DNA from: Rhodoluna sp.
GTDB taxonomy: Bacteria; Actinomycetota; Actinomycetes; Actinomycetales; Microbacteriaceae
DNA: 64,000 bases
Direction of reading: 5' to 3'
NCBI GenBank assembly: GCA_024641985.1
Contig: JAHEBZ010000003.1
Coordinates: 310,001-374,000 of the forward strand
Position 1 is the first letter of the stretch. Each line of letters begins with the position of its first letter. Positions 19,863 through 29,763 of this stretch are shown in pieces. The notes beneath the pieces are model-generated. The model did not search any database. It was not told the origin of the DNA and saw nothing but the letters and a program-made list of their open reading frames with translations. The translations under genes were made by a program, and so were the position numbers.

Positions 19863-21458
19863 TTAGATGGCGTTCTTTATGGCGGCTAATCCAGCCTTGA
19901 CCTCGGCCAAAGTTAGGGTCAAAACAGGGCGACCAAGGGCACCTAGAACTTTTGCATCGCCCGCAGCCTGAGAGGCAATCAGTTCACCAAAAGTGAACTC
20001 ACGCCCAGGCACAGCAATGTCTTTGCTGGCGGTTGCCACGATTTGCAAATAAACGCCCTGGCGCGGGCCACCCTTGTGATATTGGCCGGTTGAGTGCAAG
20101 AAGCGAGGCGCCCAACCAAAGGTGACAGGTCTGCGCGTTTTGTGCGCAATGAGGTCTCGCAGCTCGGCGGCTTCGGGTGCGCTTGTGCGATCTAGATATG
20201 CGTGCACAGAAACATAACCCTCGTCATCATCTAGCTTCGCCAGAAGCGAGGCGATGGCAGCATTCAGAGTCGATCCACTAAGCGTCAACGAGGTGCTTCT
20301 AACCTCAACGCCGAGTTCGCTAAATTCTGCCGGGATTACCGCGTCGCGCTGCTCTAGCATGCCTCGCGCGGCAATCTTTGCCGACTCTACGTCTGGCTGG
20401 TCGAAGGGGTTGACGCCCAGCAATCGGCTAGCGACCGCTGTCGCATATTCCCACAGCAAAAACTGTGCTCCAAGCGGGCCCGAAACCGAAACGGTGTCGC
20501 CAGAAACTGGCTTTGCGTCGGCCTGAACATGCACAGCAAGCAAATCGGCTAGGCCAGAGTGCAATTCTTGGCTTTGCGGTTCTAGAACTACCGGCAAAAC
20601 ACCTTTCCCTATTTTTCCGGTTGATTCGGCTATAAGCTGTTCCGCCCAGTCACCAAAACCGACAATTTCGGTTCCGTCGGCAACGATCCCGATCTTGTCT
20701 CGGTATCCCATTTCGCCGGGTGTGCGGGCCAATGCTGCACCCAAGATTAGGCCAGGGTTTTGCTCTGAATCGCTTGCAAGAAGTTCGGCAACTGCTTGTG
20801 CCTCTGCCAAAAGAGCGGCGATGTCGGCTCCGGCAAGGCCAGATGGCACAAGGCCAAATGCGGTTAGAGCAGAATAGCGCCCGCCAACGTTTGGATCGGC
20901 ATTAAAGATTCGATAGCCGTCGGCCTTTGCAGCGGCCTCCATGGGTGAGCCAGGGTCGGTAACAATGACTACGCGATCTGTTTTATCGATTCCGGCGTCG
21001 GTGAACGCCTTTTCAAAAATACGCTTCTGCGAGTCGGTTTCGACTGTAGAACCAGACTTGGATGAAACAATGATCGCCGTTTTGGAAAGGTCTCCAGCCA
21101 GTGCGGCGCCAATTTGGTCGGCATCGGTTGAATCAAGCACTACCAAGGCTGCACCCGCTGTGCCGGTGATTACCTCGGGAGCCAAAGATGAACCACCCAT
21201 GCCGCAAAGCACGAAGCGGGTAACGCCCTTGGCCGCAAATTCGGCTTTCAGCACCAAAATTGGCTCAACTAGGGGAGCTGAATCGAATGCCGACCCAACC
21301 CAACCCAAGCGAACAGCCGATTCTGCTTCGGCCTCTGAACCCCACAAAGTGGAATCTTTTGCGGCAATTCGGCTGGCCACCTTGTCGGCAACTAGCTCAG
21401 GCAGGGTGTTTGCTACAGCAGCGGCAGCGGTTCCGGCAACTACGACCTTGAGAGACAT
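19863..21458 (-). CDS. pgi: Glucose-6-phosphate isomerase
   Basis: 531 residues. SIS-fold motifs are visible: LCGMGGSSLAPEV, IIVSSKSGSTVET and a C-terminal HSTGQYHKGG block. This is the divergent actinobacterial PGI found between tal and zwf rather than the E. coli-like form. It interconverts glucose-6-phosphate and fructose-6-phosphate, linking glycolysis with the pentose phosphate genes around it. Gaps to its neighbours are 14 and 2 bases; no good Shine-Dalgarno is seen, so it may be coupled to tal. A bifunctional transaldolase/PGI is unlikely because tal is a separate gene. Confidence 0.88.
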   Translation of the reverse strand: MSLKVVVAGTAAAAVANTLPELVADKVASRIAAKDSTLWGSEAEAESAVRLGWVGSAFDSAPLVEPILVLKAEFAAKGVTRFVLCGMGGSSLAPEVITGTAGAALVVLDSTDADQIGAALAGDLSKTAIIVSSKSGSTVETDSQKRIFEKAFTDAGIDKTDRVVIVTDPGSPMEAAAKADGYRIFNADPNVGGRYSALTAFGLVPSGLAGADIAALLAEAQAVAELLASDSEQNPGLILGAALARTPGEMGYRDKIGIVADGTEIVGFGDWAEQLIAESTGKIGKGVLPVVLEPQSQELHSGLADLLAVHVQADAKPVSGDTVSVSGPLGAQFLLWEYATAVASRLLGVNPFDQPDVESAKIAARGMLEQRDAVIPAEFSELGVEVRSTSLTLSGSTLNAAIASLLAKLDDDEGYVSVHAYLDRTSAPEAAELRDLIAHKTRRPVTFGWAPRFLHSTGQYHKGGPRQGVYLQIVATASKDIAVPGREFTFGELIASQAAGDAKVLGALGRPVLTLTLAEVKAGLAAIKNAI

Positions 21459-21460
21459 GA

Positions 21461-22561
21461 TTAGTTAGCAGCCTTTAGCGCGCTGTCAACGGTTGCAACC
21501 AGCTCGTTCCAAGAGATGATGAACTTGTCAACGCCCTCTTTTTCTAGCAATTCGGTAGCATCGGCCAGCGAAACCCCAGTTGCAGCAACATTTGCCAACA
21601 CTTCGCGAGCACCCTCGTAGTTGTTGGTGATCGAAGCGGCCGGAACTACTCCGTGATCGTAAACAGCCTCCATTGTCTTTTCTGGCATGGTGTTTACAAG
21701 TTGTGGTGCAACCAACTCGGTTACATACAGGGTGTCAAGAAGGTTTGGGTCTTTAACTCCGGTAGAGGCCATCAACGGGCGCTGCACGTTGCCACCAGCG
21801 GCGGCAATTTCGGCCCATTCGTCGGTTGCGAATGACTGCTCAAACACTTCATAGGCGAGGCGAGCGTTAGCCAACGCTGCCTGGCTCTTGAGCTCTGGGT
21901 GGCCGGCAGCAACCAAGCGGTTGTCGACCTCGGTGTCAACCCGAGAAACAAAGAACGAAGCAACCGAGTGAATCTTTGAGATGTCGTGCCCGGCAGCGCG
22001 TGCCTGCTTTACGCCAGCGATGTAAGCAGCAATTACCTCGCGGTAGCGCTCGAGCGAGAAGATCAAGGTTACGTTTACGCTGATGCCTTCGGCGATAACG
22101 GCGGTGATTGCCTCTAGGCCCGGGATGGTTGCCGGAATCTTGATCATTACGTTCTCGCGGCTCACCTTGGCGAAAAGCTCTTTAGCCTGCTCTACGGTGC
22201 CAGCCGCATCGTTGGCAAGCCCTGGCTCTACCTCGATCGAAACGCGTCCGTCGAAGCCCTTGGTCGAAGCATAAACGCCAGCAAAAATATCGCAAGCGTC
22301 GGCAACATCTTTGGTGGTGATTTCAAAAATTGCCTGCTCTGCGGTGGCGCCGGCAGCAGCCAATTCTGCAACCTGAGCCTGATAGCCCTCACCCTTGGCC
22401 AGCGCGCCAGCAAAAATAGTTGGGTTGGTGGTTACGCCAGAAACCGAACGGTTGGCAATGAGGTCGCGAAGGCCGCCCGATACGATTCGTGATCGTGACA
22501 GGTCGTCGAGCCAAATGCTGACACCGTTTGCTGCAAGTTGCGCTAGTGGGCTTTGTGACAT
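21461..22561 (-). CDS. tal: Transaldolase
   Basis: 366 residues, the length of the actinobacterial class. The Schiff-base Lys is in NVMIKIPAT. Other markers are GVTTNPTIF near residue 40, [11 protein letters not shown], and the C-terminal [10 protein letters not shown] block. It transfers a dihydroxyacetone unit in the non-oxidative pentose phosphate pathway. GGAGAAAC precedes the ATG at a good distance. The stop lies two bases before pgi. Confidence 0.96.
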   Translation of the reverse strand: MSQSPLAQLAANGVSIWLDDLSRSRIVSGGLRDLIANRSVSGVTTNPTIFAGALAKGEGYQAQVAELAAAGATAEQAIFEITTKDVADACDIFAGVYASTKGFDGRVSIEVEPGLANDAAGTVEQAKELFAKVSRENVMIKIPATIPGLEAITAVIAEGISVNVTLIFSLERYREVIAAYIAGVKQARAAGHDISKIHSVASFFVSRVDTEVDNRLVAAGHPELKSQAALANARLAYEVFEQSFATDEWAEIAAAGGNVQRPLMASTGVKDPNLLDTLYVTELVAPQLVNTMPEKTMEAVYDHGVVPAASITNNYEGAREVLANVAATGVSLADATELLEKEGVDKFIISWNELVATVDSALKAAN

Positions 22562-22591
22562 GGAGTTTCTCCGTTTTCTATGAAGGCTTGA

Positions 22592-24682
22592 TTAGTTGGT
22601 TGCGATTGAGGCTTTGGCAGCTGAGACAACGGCCTCGGCGGTCATACCAAATTCGCGATAAAGAGTTTTCGGGTCGGCCGAGGCACCGAAGTGTTCGATC
22701 GATACGCTCTGGCCGAATGGGCCAACGTATTTGTTCCAGCCAAGGCTAACTCCGGCTTCAACAGAAACCTTTGCCTTCACCGATGCCGGCAGCACCTGCT
22801 CGCGGTAAGCAGCAGGCTGCTCGTCGAACCACTCAAGACATGGCGCAGACACAACGCGAGTCGCGATTCCTTGGGCCTCTAGCAGCAATCGGGCAGCAAC
22901 TGCAATTTCTACTTCAGAACCGGTGGCAATCAGAATTACCTCTGGGGTTGAATTTGCAGCCTCAAGAAGCGTGTATGCGCCCTTCGCTGTGTTCTCGGCG
23001 CCGGCATAAATTGCACCGGTCTCGTCGGCTTCGCCACGTGGGTAAACCGGAAGGTTCTGGCGGCTGAGCGCCAAACCTGCCGGGCCCTGACGGCGCTCGA
23101 GCACTGTCTTCCAGGCAAATGAGGTTTCATTGCCATCGGCTGGGCGAACCATGTCGAGGTTTGGAATAGCGCGCAAGGTGGCGATCTGTTCAATCGGCTG
23201 GTGAGTAGGGCCATCTTCGCCAAGTGCAACCGAGTCGTGGGTCCAAACGAAAATCGACGGGATTCCCATGAGCGCAGCCAAACGAACAGCAGGGCGCATG
23301 TAGTCGCTGAAGATCAAGAAGGTTCCGCCGAATGCGCGGGTGTTTCCGTGCAGCACGATTCCATTCAAGATTGAACCCATGGCGTGCTCACGAATGCCAA
23401 AGTGCAGCACGCGACCAAATTGGTCGCCAGTCCACTCGTGAGTTGACCATTCGCTTGGCACAAACGACTTGGCGCCGGCGATGGTGGTCATGTTTGAGTC
23501 GGCTAGGTCGGCAGAACCGCCCCAGAGTTCTGGCATAACCGACGCAATCGCGTTGATCACCTTTCCAGATGCAACACGAGTCGAAACTGAACTGCCATTT
23601 TCAAAAACTGGCAAGGCGGCGTCGAGACCTTCGGGGGTCTGACCCGAAACGATTCGTTCCAGAAGGTGCTTCTTTTCAGAGTTCTCCGAGGCCCAGGCAT
23701 CGAATGATGCCTCCCAGGCCGACCGCTCGCGCTTGAATCGCTCGGTGCTGCGAGTGTGAGCCAAAACTTCGGGGGCCACATCAAAGGTCTTTTCTGGGTC
23801 AAAGCCAAGAACTGACTTTAGGGCCGCAAGCTCTTCAGCGCCCAGTGCAGAACCGTGGATTTTGCCTGAGTTCTGCTTCTTTGGTGATGGCCAGCCGATG
23901 ATGGTGCGCAGAGTGATCAAAGACGGCTTGTTGGTAACCGATTTCGCCTTCTGAATCGCGTTGTAAAGCTCTTCCATGTCTTCTACATAGTCGCCAGTCT
24001 TTTTCCAGTCGACGGTTTGAGTGTGCCAGCCGTATGACTCGTAACGAGCATTCACGTTTTCGGTGAACGCGATGTTGGTGTCATCTTCGATCGAAATTTG
24101 GTTCGAGTCATAAATGACTACCAGGTTGCCGAGTTGCTGGTGGCCCGCAAGCGAAGCGGCTTCGGCAGTTACACCCTCTTGCATGTCGCCGTCGCCAGCA
24201 ATTACGTAAACGAAGTGATCGAAAGGTGATTGCCCCTGAGCTGCCTGCGGGTCATAAAGGCCGCGCTCGAAGCGCGCCGCGTATGCAAAGCCGGTGGCCG
24301 AAGCCAAACCTTGGCCAAGTGGCCCAGTAGTGATTTCTACACCCTTGGTGTGACCGTATTCTGGGTGGCCAGGAGTGGCTGAACCCCAGGTGCGAAGCGC
24401 CTTTAGGTCGTCGAGCTCAAGACCGTATCCGTGCAGGAAGAGCTGGTTGTAGATAGTTAGCGAGCTGTGGCCAACCGAAAGAATGAATCGGTCGCGGCCA
24501 AGCCAGCGATCGTCGCTTGGGTCGTGACGCATCACCTTGTTGAACAGCAGGTATGCAACCGGCGCGAGGCTAATCGCTGTTCCCGGGTGGCCGTTACCCA
24601 CCTTTTCAACGGCATCTGCCGCAAGTACGCGGGCGGTGTCTACGGCTTTGGTGTCTAGTTCTGACCACTGAAATGCTGACAA
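22592..24682 (-). CDS. tkt: Transketolase
   Basis: About 696 residues from a TTG at 24682. That start is proposed because AAGGAG (24689-24694 on this strand) stands six bases before it and the protein then begins SAFQWSELDTKAVDTARV as in relatives. The ATG at 24697 would add five codons that contain the Shine-Dalgarno. The thiamine diphosphate motif is GDGDMQEG near residue 160; phosphate and substrate His residues lie in GNGHPGT and IREHAMGS. It is the first gene of the operon and moves two-carbon units between sugars. Confidence 0.96.
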   Translation of the reverse strand: MSAFQWSELDTKAVDTARVLAADAVEKVGNGHPGTAISLAPVAYLLFNKVMRHDPSDDRWLGRDRFILSVGHSSLTIYNQLFLHGYGLELDDLKALRTWGSATPGHPEYGHTKGVEITTGPLGQGLASATGFAYAARFERGLYDPQAAQGQSPFDHFVYVIAGDGDMQEGVTAEAASLAGHQQLGNLVVIYDSNQISIEDDTNIAFTENVNARYESYGWHTQTVDWKKTGDYVEDMEELYNAIQKAKSVTNKPSLITLRTIIGWPSPKKQNSGKIHGSALGAEELAALKSVLGFDPEKTFDVAPEVLAHTRSTERFKRERSAWEASFDAWASENSEKKHLLERIVSGQTPEGLDAALPVFENGSSVSTRVASGKVINAIASVMPELWGGSADLADSNMTTIAGAKSFVPSEWSTHEWTGDQFGRVLHFGIREHAMGSILNGIVLHGNTRAFGGTFLIFSDYMRPAVRLAALMGIPSIFVWTHDSVALGEDGPTHQPIEQIATLRAIPNLDMVRPADGNETSFAWKTVLERRQGPAGLALSRQNLPVYPRGEADETGAIYAGAENTAKGAYTLLEAANSTPEVILIATGSEVEIAVAARLLLEAQGIATRVVSAPCLEWFDEQPAAYREQVLPASVKAKVSVEAGVSLGWNKYVGPFGQSVSIEHFGASADPKTLYREFGMTAEAVVSAAKASIATN

Positions 24683-24697
24683 GGACAGCTCCTTCAT

Positions 24698-24832
24698 TTT
24701 TATATGAGCGTTAAACGATTGTTTTGAGGGCTCGGCATCATCGCCTTAAAACGGGTGAATGTGCTGGCCATTTCATCCCAATGAGCCACAATCCGTTCAC
24801 TAAAAAGTCTATACCTTCGCGCTTTTTATAAC
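24698..24832. other. Divergent tkt/ctaB spacer
   Basis: About 135-180 bases between the divergent tkt and ctaB starts. It holds A/T-rich stretches (TATAAAA next to the tkt start on the - strand, TTTTTATAAC on the + strand). No inverted repeat or conserved RNA element is obvious by eye. Confidence 0.3.
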
Positions 24833-25807
24833 GTGGGAATAACCGATGATGTCGGTGATTTAGACTTAACTGAAATGCGAAACGAAACCTCAACTTCTGA
24901 CGCGCCGTCGAGCGCCGGTTTCTTGGGCAAAATTGGCCGCAAGTCACGCGCCTACGTTGCACTAACCAAACCTCGCGTAATCGAGCTTTTGCTAATCACA
25001 ACGGTTCCAACCATGATTTTGGCCCAGCAGGGCATTCCAAACCTTTGGTTGGTTTTGGCAACTCTCGTGGGTGGCGCTCTCAGCGCTGGCTCGGCAAATG
25101 CCTTCAACTGTTACATCGATGCCGACATCGACAAAATCATGGGTCGCACCAAAGGCCGCCCACTGGTTACCGGTGAACTAAGCAAAACCGAGGCGTTTGT
25201 GTTTGCCTGGGTCATTGGCATCGGTTCTGTGCTGTGGCTGGGCCTTTTGGTCAACTGGATGGCCTCGATGCTTTCGTTGATCGCCATCCTTTTTTACGTC
25301 TTCGTGTACACACTCCTGCTAAAGCGTCGCACTCCTCAAAACATCGTTTGGGGTGGAGCAGCCGGAGCCATGCCCGTCACAATCGGTTGGGCGGCAGTGA
25401 CCGGCACCGTTGATCTTGCTGCCTGGGTTCTGTTCCTGGTCATCTTCCTGTGGACTCCACCGCACTACTGGCCACTATCGATGCGATACAAAGAGGATTA
25501 TGCAAATGCAGGCGTGCCAATGCTGCCGGTGGTTCGCGGTTCAAAAACCGTTGCAGTTCAAATAATTCTTTACGCATGGGCGCTTTTCGCATCCACATTG
25601 CTTTTGATACCGGTGGCCAACATGGGGCTGCTTTACATTGTGGTTTCGGTTGCTTCGGGTGGCTGGTTTGTTTTCGAGGCATACAAGCTTTATCGCGAGG
25701 GCATTTCGCAAACAGTAAAAAACCCAATGCGCTTATTCCACTGGGCGAACACCTACTTGACAGTGCTGTTTATCGCTATCGCTATCGACCCACTGCTGCC
25801 GTTCTAA
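24833..25807 (+). CDS. ctaB: Protoheme IX farnesyltransferase (heme O synthase)
   Basis: 324 residues from GTG 24833, or 310 from ATG 24875; the extra residues are acidic and unlike the family, and the ATG has a promoter-like element eight bases upstream. It is a UbiA-type prenyltransferase with eight or nine membrane helices. The prenyl-diphosphate sites are [20 protein letters not shown] and [14 protein letters not shown]. It adds a farnesyl group to heme B to make heme O for cytochrome oxidase. ctaA is close by, completing heme A synthesis. Placement next to tkt is typical of Actinobacteria. Confidence 0.94.
   Translation: MGITDDVGDLDLTEMRNETSTSDAPSSAGFLGKIGRKSRAYVALTKPRVIELLLITTVPTMILAQQGIPNLWLVLATLVGGALSAGSANAFNCYIDADIDKIMGRTKGRPLVTGELSKTEAFVFAWVIGIGSVLWLGLLVNWMASMLSLIAILFYVFVYTLLLKRRTPQNIVWGGAAGAMPVTIGWAAVTGTVDLAAWVLFLVIFLWTPPHYWPLSMRYKEDYANAGVPMLPVVRGSKTVAVQIILYAWALFASTLLLIPVANMGLLYIVVSVASGGWFVFEAYKLYREGISQTVKNPMRLFHWANTYLTVLFIAIAIDPLLPF
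24861..24874 (+). promoter_or_regulatory. Predicted leaderless promoter -10 of ctaB
   Basis: TAGACT (24861-24866) is followed by eight bases and an ATG at 24875 that is in frame with ctaB. The same TTTAGACT plus eight bases is seen before metH. This argues for the ATG at 24875 over the upstream GTG at 24833. Confidence 0.4.
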
Positions 25808-25811
25808 ATCT

Positions 25812-27176
25812 TTAGCTAATCTTTATCTCTTTTAGCCTCAGCAAGGCTTCATCGCGTTCGGCAGCGTGATCAACAATTGGCGCGGGGTAGCCGTTAATCA
25901 ACCCATCCAAACGGTTCCAAGGCTCGTGAACATCTGAACCCATGATGTGGTTCAGCTCTGGAATGTATCTGCGCACATAGTCGCCGCGCGGGTCAAACTT
26001 ATAGCCCTGCAAGATCGGATTGAATACGCGGTAGTAGGGCGAGGCGTCTGTGCCGGAACCTGCTGTCCATTGCCAGCCATGAGAATTGGAGGCTGGGTCA
26101 AAATCGCTCAGCTGCTGCTCAAACCAAGCCGCTCCCTGTTGCCATTCGAGATGCAGGTCCTTAATCAGAAACGACGCAACAATCATGCGAACTCGATTGT
26201 GCATCCAGCCGGTTGCTAACAGTTGCCGCATGCCCGCATCCACCATCGGATAGCCCGTTTTACCTTGCTGCCAGGCTGCCAGTTTTTCATCGGCAGCTGG
26301 GCCTGAATCGTAGCGCATGCCTGCAAATCGGGGCTCGTAATATTCGGTCTGCGATGCGGGTTTATTCCAGAGAACATCGGCATAAAATTCGCGCCAGGCG
26401 ATCTCTTTTCTGAAAACGTTGTGGCCGGGGGAGTCGGCAAGCTCGAAAAGTATGGTTCGCGGGTGAATTTCGCCGAAAGCGAGGGCATGGCTCAGATGCG
26501 AGGTGCCCGAAAGGTCTGCTCGATTTCGCAGCTCGTCGTAATCAAAGAGCGCGCGTTGCTTGAATCTTGCGAGGGTGCGCAGCGCGAATGCTTCGCCGGC
26601 CACAACGTTGAAAGGAGCCTCTTTATCTGGTATCGGCAATTGATTCAGGTCTGCCAATTTAGACCAGGTCACTCCTTCGGCGAGCGCTTCAGGTTTGGAA
26701 TCAAAGATTTGAAACCAAGTTTTGAAGAATGGAGTGTAGACCTTGTAGGGGCTTCCATCTGGTTTTACTACTGAGCCCGGCGCAACCGAATAGTTGCTGT
26801 CATCGAGCTGAAGATAAATTCCGGCAGCCTTCAGAGCCAGACCGACCCGATTCTGTTCGGCAACGCCCTGTGGGTCGTGGGCCCGGGTTGCATGAACGGT
26901 TTTAGCTTCGATTCGCCGAGCAAATGCGACCAGGTCGCTGGCCGGCTCTTTATTCAAAACAGAAAGGTTTGAGTCAAGGCTTTTGGCAAGTGACTTTAGT
27001 GATTCAACGAGAGAGTGTTGCCTGATGCCACTGAGTGCTTCAAATTGTTCGCGGCTATAGGCATAGGCAGCAAACACCTCCGGGGATCCATCTTTTTGGG
27101 CCGCCCTGATTGCTGAATTCAATGCTCGGTTATCGCCTAGCCGCAGATCACGTCGAAACCAAAAGACTCTGGCCAT
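25812..27176 (-). CDS. phrB: Deoxyribodipyrimidine photolyase
   Basis: 454 residues. The N-terminal antenna-cofactor domain begins RVFWFRRDLRLGDNRAL. The C-terminal FAD domain carries WREFYADVLW, the GYPMVDAGMRQLLATGWMHN stretch and the NSHGWQWTAG block typical of class I CPD photolyases. It repairs UV-induced pyrimidine dimers using blue light. The gene lies two bases after ctaA and shares its transcript. Its stop is four bases from the convergent ctaB stop. A cryptochrome role cannot be excluded, but the Trp and Asn pattern fits a repair enzyme. Confidence 0.94.
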   Translation of the reverse strand: MARVFWFRRDLRLGDNRALNSAIRAAQKDGSPEVFAAYAYSREQFEALSGIRQHSLVESLKSLAKSLDSNLSVLNKEPASDLVAFARRIEAKTVHATRAHDPQGVAEQNRVGLALKAAGIYLQLDDSNYSVAPGSVVKPDGSPYKVYTPFFKTWFQIFDSKPEALAEGVTWSKLADLNQLPIPDKEAPFNVVAGEAFALRTLARFKQRALFDYDELRNRADLSGTSHLSHALAFGEIHPRTILFELADSPGHNVFRKEIAWREFYADVLWNKPASQTEYYEPRFAGMRYDSGPAADEKLAAWQQGKTGYPMVDAGMRQLLATGWMHNRVRMIVASFLIKDLHLEWQQGAAWFEQQLSDFDPASNSHGWQWTAGSGTDASPYYRVFNPILQGYKFDPRGDYVRRYIPELNHIMGSDVHEPWNRLDGLINGYPAPIVDHAAERDEALLRLKEIKIS

Positions 27177-27178
27177 AG

Positions 27179-28099
27179 CTAATTGCTAACCGCTTTGCGA
27201 TTTGAACCCCGAATTGCAAGCCACTGCCAGGTAAGCAGGCTGCACAGCACCGCTGCGCCCATCATGTGCAGGCCAACCAGTAGCGGCGGAACACCCAGTC
27301 GAGCTTGGGCTACACCGATGATTGCCTGAACGATACTCACGGCCAATAGCAATGCTGCAATGCGGGTCTGATGACTTGGCACGCCCCGCCTCACCAAGAG
27401 AGCCCATTGCAGCACTATTAGAGCAAGCATCAAGTAAGCCGGGTAGCTGTGAATGTGTTGCAAAACATCGAGGTCTAAGCCGTTTCGAACGCTCTTGGCA
27501 TCGCCAGAGTGCGGGCCAGCACCGGTAACCAACACACCCACCACAACGGTGATCGCACCAACGAGCGCGATTGGGCTCGCGGTTCTCCAAATTGCGGGGC
27601 TAACTGCAACGTGAACCGGCGGCAGCGCACGAAACAGCAAAACACTGGCGACAGCAATCATGTAGCCGCTAAGCACAAAGTGAGCACCTACGAACCATGG
27701 GTTCAATTGTGTAAGCACGGTGAATCCGCCAAGTATTGCCTGTGCCGGAATGCCAAGCCCGAGAATAAGAGCCGGCGCGAACAAACCCTGACGAAGTTCG
27801 CGACCCAAGCCCAGGATGCTGAGAAATGTTAAGACTGCGATGAGCGCGAGAACAAAGGTCAACAGGCGATTAGCGAACTCAATTATGCCGTGCAGGCCCA
27901 TCTCGGGAACTGTGACCAATGATGAATCGGTGCACTTAGGCCAGGTTGGGCAACCGAGGCCCGAGCCAGTGAGTCGAACCACGCCGCCGGTAACCACAAT
28001 GAGAACTTGACTTACCAGTGAAACCCAAACATACAGAGGGATTCGAGCGCTAGAAAATAGTGCGAACCGGGGCAGTGTGGCTATGAGCTTCGATATCAT
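27179..28099 (-). CDS. ctaA: Heme A synthase (COX15/CtaA family)
   Basis: 306 residues with about eight membrane helices. The family block VVRLTGSGLGCPTWPKCT near residue 40 contains the paired Cys found in this class. His residues that bind heme are seen in HGIIEFANR, GAHFVLSGY, LDVLQHIHSYPAY and LVGLHMMGAA. It oxidises heme O to heme A for the aa3 oxidase. It precedes phrB by two bases and is divergent from sufB. Confidence 0.94.
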   Translation of the reverse strand: MISKLIATLPRFALFSSARIPLYVWVSLVSQVLIVVTGGVVRLTGSGLGCPTWPKCTDSSLVTVPEMGLHGIIEFANRLLTFVLALIAVLTFLSILGLGRELRQGLFAPALILGLGIPAQAILGGFTVLTQLNPWFVGAHFVLSGYMIAVASVLLFRALPPVHVAVSPAIWRTASPIALVGAITVVVGVLVTGAGPHSGDAKSVRNGLDLDVLQHIHSYPAYLMLALIVLQWALLVRRGVPSHQTRIAALLLAVSIVQAIIGVAQARLGVPPLLVGLHMMGAAVLCSLLTWQWLAIRGSNRKAVSN

Positions 28100-28344
28100 T
28101 CGAATCTGGCCTTTCTTGGGCTTTCGCTATTGCCTCGCGCCAACTAAACTTGACCTAGGTTTCAGCGATTTTGGCTGGCATTGCTGCCAATTGAAACACT
28201 CTCTCTTCGATTCTCGCACAGTAGAAAAGCCGCTAGGTTTTTATCGCCCTGCGGGAATACTTACGCGAGAAAGAGACGTTGAAACCACTGAATAGGCAGA
28301 CCGAGATAAGCACTCGATTCTGAAACTAAAAACAGGAGGCCGGC
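28100..28344. other. Divergent ctaA/sufB regulatory region
   Basis: 245 bases, the longest gene-free stretch in the window. In many Actinobacteria a sufR repressor gene sits before sufB; no ORF of that kind is present here. I see a short perfect hairpin (TGGCA-TTGC-TGCCA at 28176-28189), a TTGACC at 28150 and a TTGAAA at 28191, but no convincing -35/-10 pair or SufR-like palindrome by eye. A strong Shine-Dalgarno (AGGAGG, 28334-28339) precedes sufB. Confidence 0.5.
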
Positions 28345-29763
28345 TTGTCCGACATCATTATCGAAAGACCAGAGCTAGACAGCCTAGGCGTCTATGAATT
28401 TGGTTGGTCCGATTCAGACTCTGCCGGCACAAATGCCCGCCGTGGCATTAACGAAGAGGTCGTCACCGACATCTCAAACAAAAAGAGCGAACCCGAGTGG
28501 ATGCTCGAGCGCCGCCTTCGTGGCTACGAATACTTCTTGAAAAAGCCAATGCCCAGCTGGGGCTCAGATCTTTCTGGCATTGATTTCGACAACATCAAAT
28601 ACTTCGTTCGTTCAACCGAAAAGCAGGCAACCAGCTGGGAAGACCTACCCGAAGACATCAAGAACACCTACGAGCGCCTAGGCATTCCTGAGGCCGAAAG
28701 AAGCCGGCTAGTTGCAGGCGTTGCCGCGCAATACGAATCAGAGGTGGTTTACCACCAGATTCGCGAAGACCTCGAGGCTCAGGGAGTGATCTTCCTAGAC
28801 ACCGACACCGCTCTCAAAGAGCACCCAGAAATCTTCAAAGAATACTTCGGCACCGTGATTCCTGCGGGAGACAACAAATTTGCTTCGTTGAACACGGCAG
28901 TGTGGTCGGGAGGCTCATTCGTTTACGTGCCAAAGGGCGTACGCGTAGACATCCCGTTGCAGGCATACTTCCGAATCAACACCGAAAACATGGGTCAGTT
29001 CGAGAGAACCCTCATCATCGCCGATGAAGATTCATACGTGCACTACATCGAGGGTTGCACCGCGCCCATCTACAACTCAGACTCACTTCACTCGGCCGTT
29101 GTCGAAATCATCATCAAAAAGGGTGCTCGAGTTCGCTACACCACAATCCAAAACTGGTCGACCAACGTCTACAACCTGGTCACCAAGCGCGCCATTTGCC
29201 ACGAGGGCGCAACCATGGAGTGGATCGATGGAAACATTGGCTCGAAAGTAACCATGAAATACCCGGCGGTCATCTTGGCTGGCGAACATGCTCGCGGCGA
29301 AACACTTTCGGTGGCATTTGCCGGAGAAGGTCAACACCAAGATGCCGGCGCAAAAATGATTCACCTCGCACCGCACACCAGCTCGTCGATTATTTCTAAG
29401 TCAATTGCGCGTGGCGGCGGCCGCACCTCATACCGAGGCGAGATCAGGGTAATGCCCGGTGCACACCACTCGGCCAACACGGTTCGCTGTGATGCCCTGC
29501 TAGTCGACACGATTTCAAGATCAGACACCTACCCATACGTTGACGTTCGTGAAGACGATGTTTCGATGGGCCACGAAGCAACCGTTTCACGGGTTAGCGA
29601 AGAGCAGCTGTTCTATTTGCAATCGCGTGGAATGCCAGAAGACGAAGCCATGGCCATGATTGTTCGCGGCTTCATCGAACCGATCGCCAAGGAACTCCCG
29701 ATGGAATATGCACTCGAGCTAAACAAGCTCATCGAAATGCAGATGGAAGGGGCTGTCGGCTAG
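28345..29763 (+). CDS. sufB: Fe-S cluster assembly protein SufB
   Basis: 472 residues. The start is a TTG at 28345, five bases after AGGAGG. The beta-helix core includes [18 protein letters not shown], and the C-terminal region has [28 protein letters not shown] and the conserved Cys in [11 protein letters not shown]. SufB is the scaffold protein that, with SufC and SufD, builds iron-sulfur clusters. Its stop overlaps the GTG of sufD by one base. First gene of the operon. Confidence 0.97.
   Translation: MSDIIIERPELDSLGVYEFGWSDSDSAGTNARRGINEEVVTDISNKKSEPEWMLERRLRGYEYFLKKPMPSWGSDLSGIDFDNIKYFVRSTEKQATSWEDLPEDIKNTYERLGIPEAERSRLVAGVAAQYESEVVYHQIREDLEAQGVIFLDTDTALKEHPEIFKEYFGTVIPAGDNKFASLNTAVWSGGSFVYVPKGVRVDIPLQAYFRINTENMGQFERTLIIADEDSYVHYIEGCTAPIYNSDSLHSAVVEIIIKKGARVRYTTIQNWSTNVYNLVTKRAICHEGATMEWIDGNIGSKVTMKYPAVILAGEHARGETLSVAFAGEGQHQDAGAKMIHLAPHTSSSIISKSIARGGGRTSYRGEIRVMPGAHHSANTVRCDALLVDTISRSDTYPYVDVREDDVSMGHEATVSRVSEEQLFYLQSRGMPEDEAMAMIVRGFIEPIAKELPMEYALELNKLIEMQMEGAVG

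Noticed and set aside
20941-21468. 175-residue plus-strand frame opposite pgi
   Set aside because: It is Ser/Ala/Thr-rich antisense shadow sequence with no recognisable domain; pgi motifs are intact on the minus strand.
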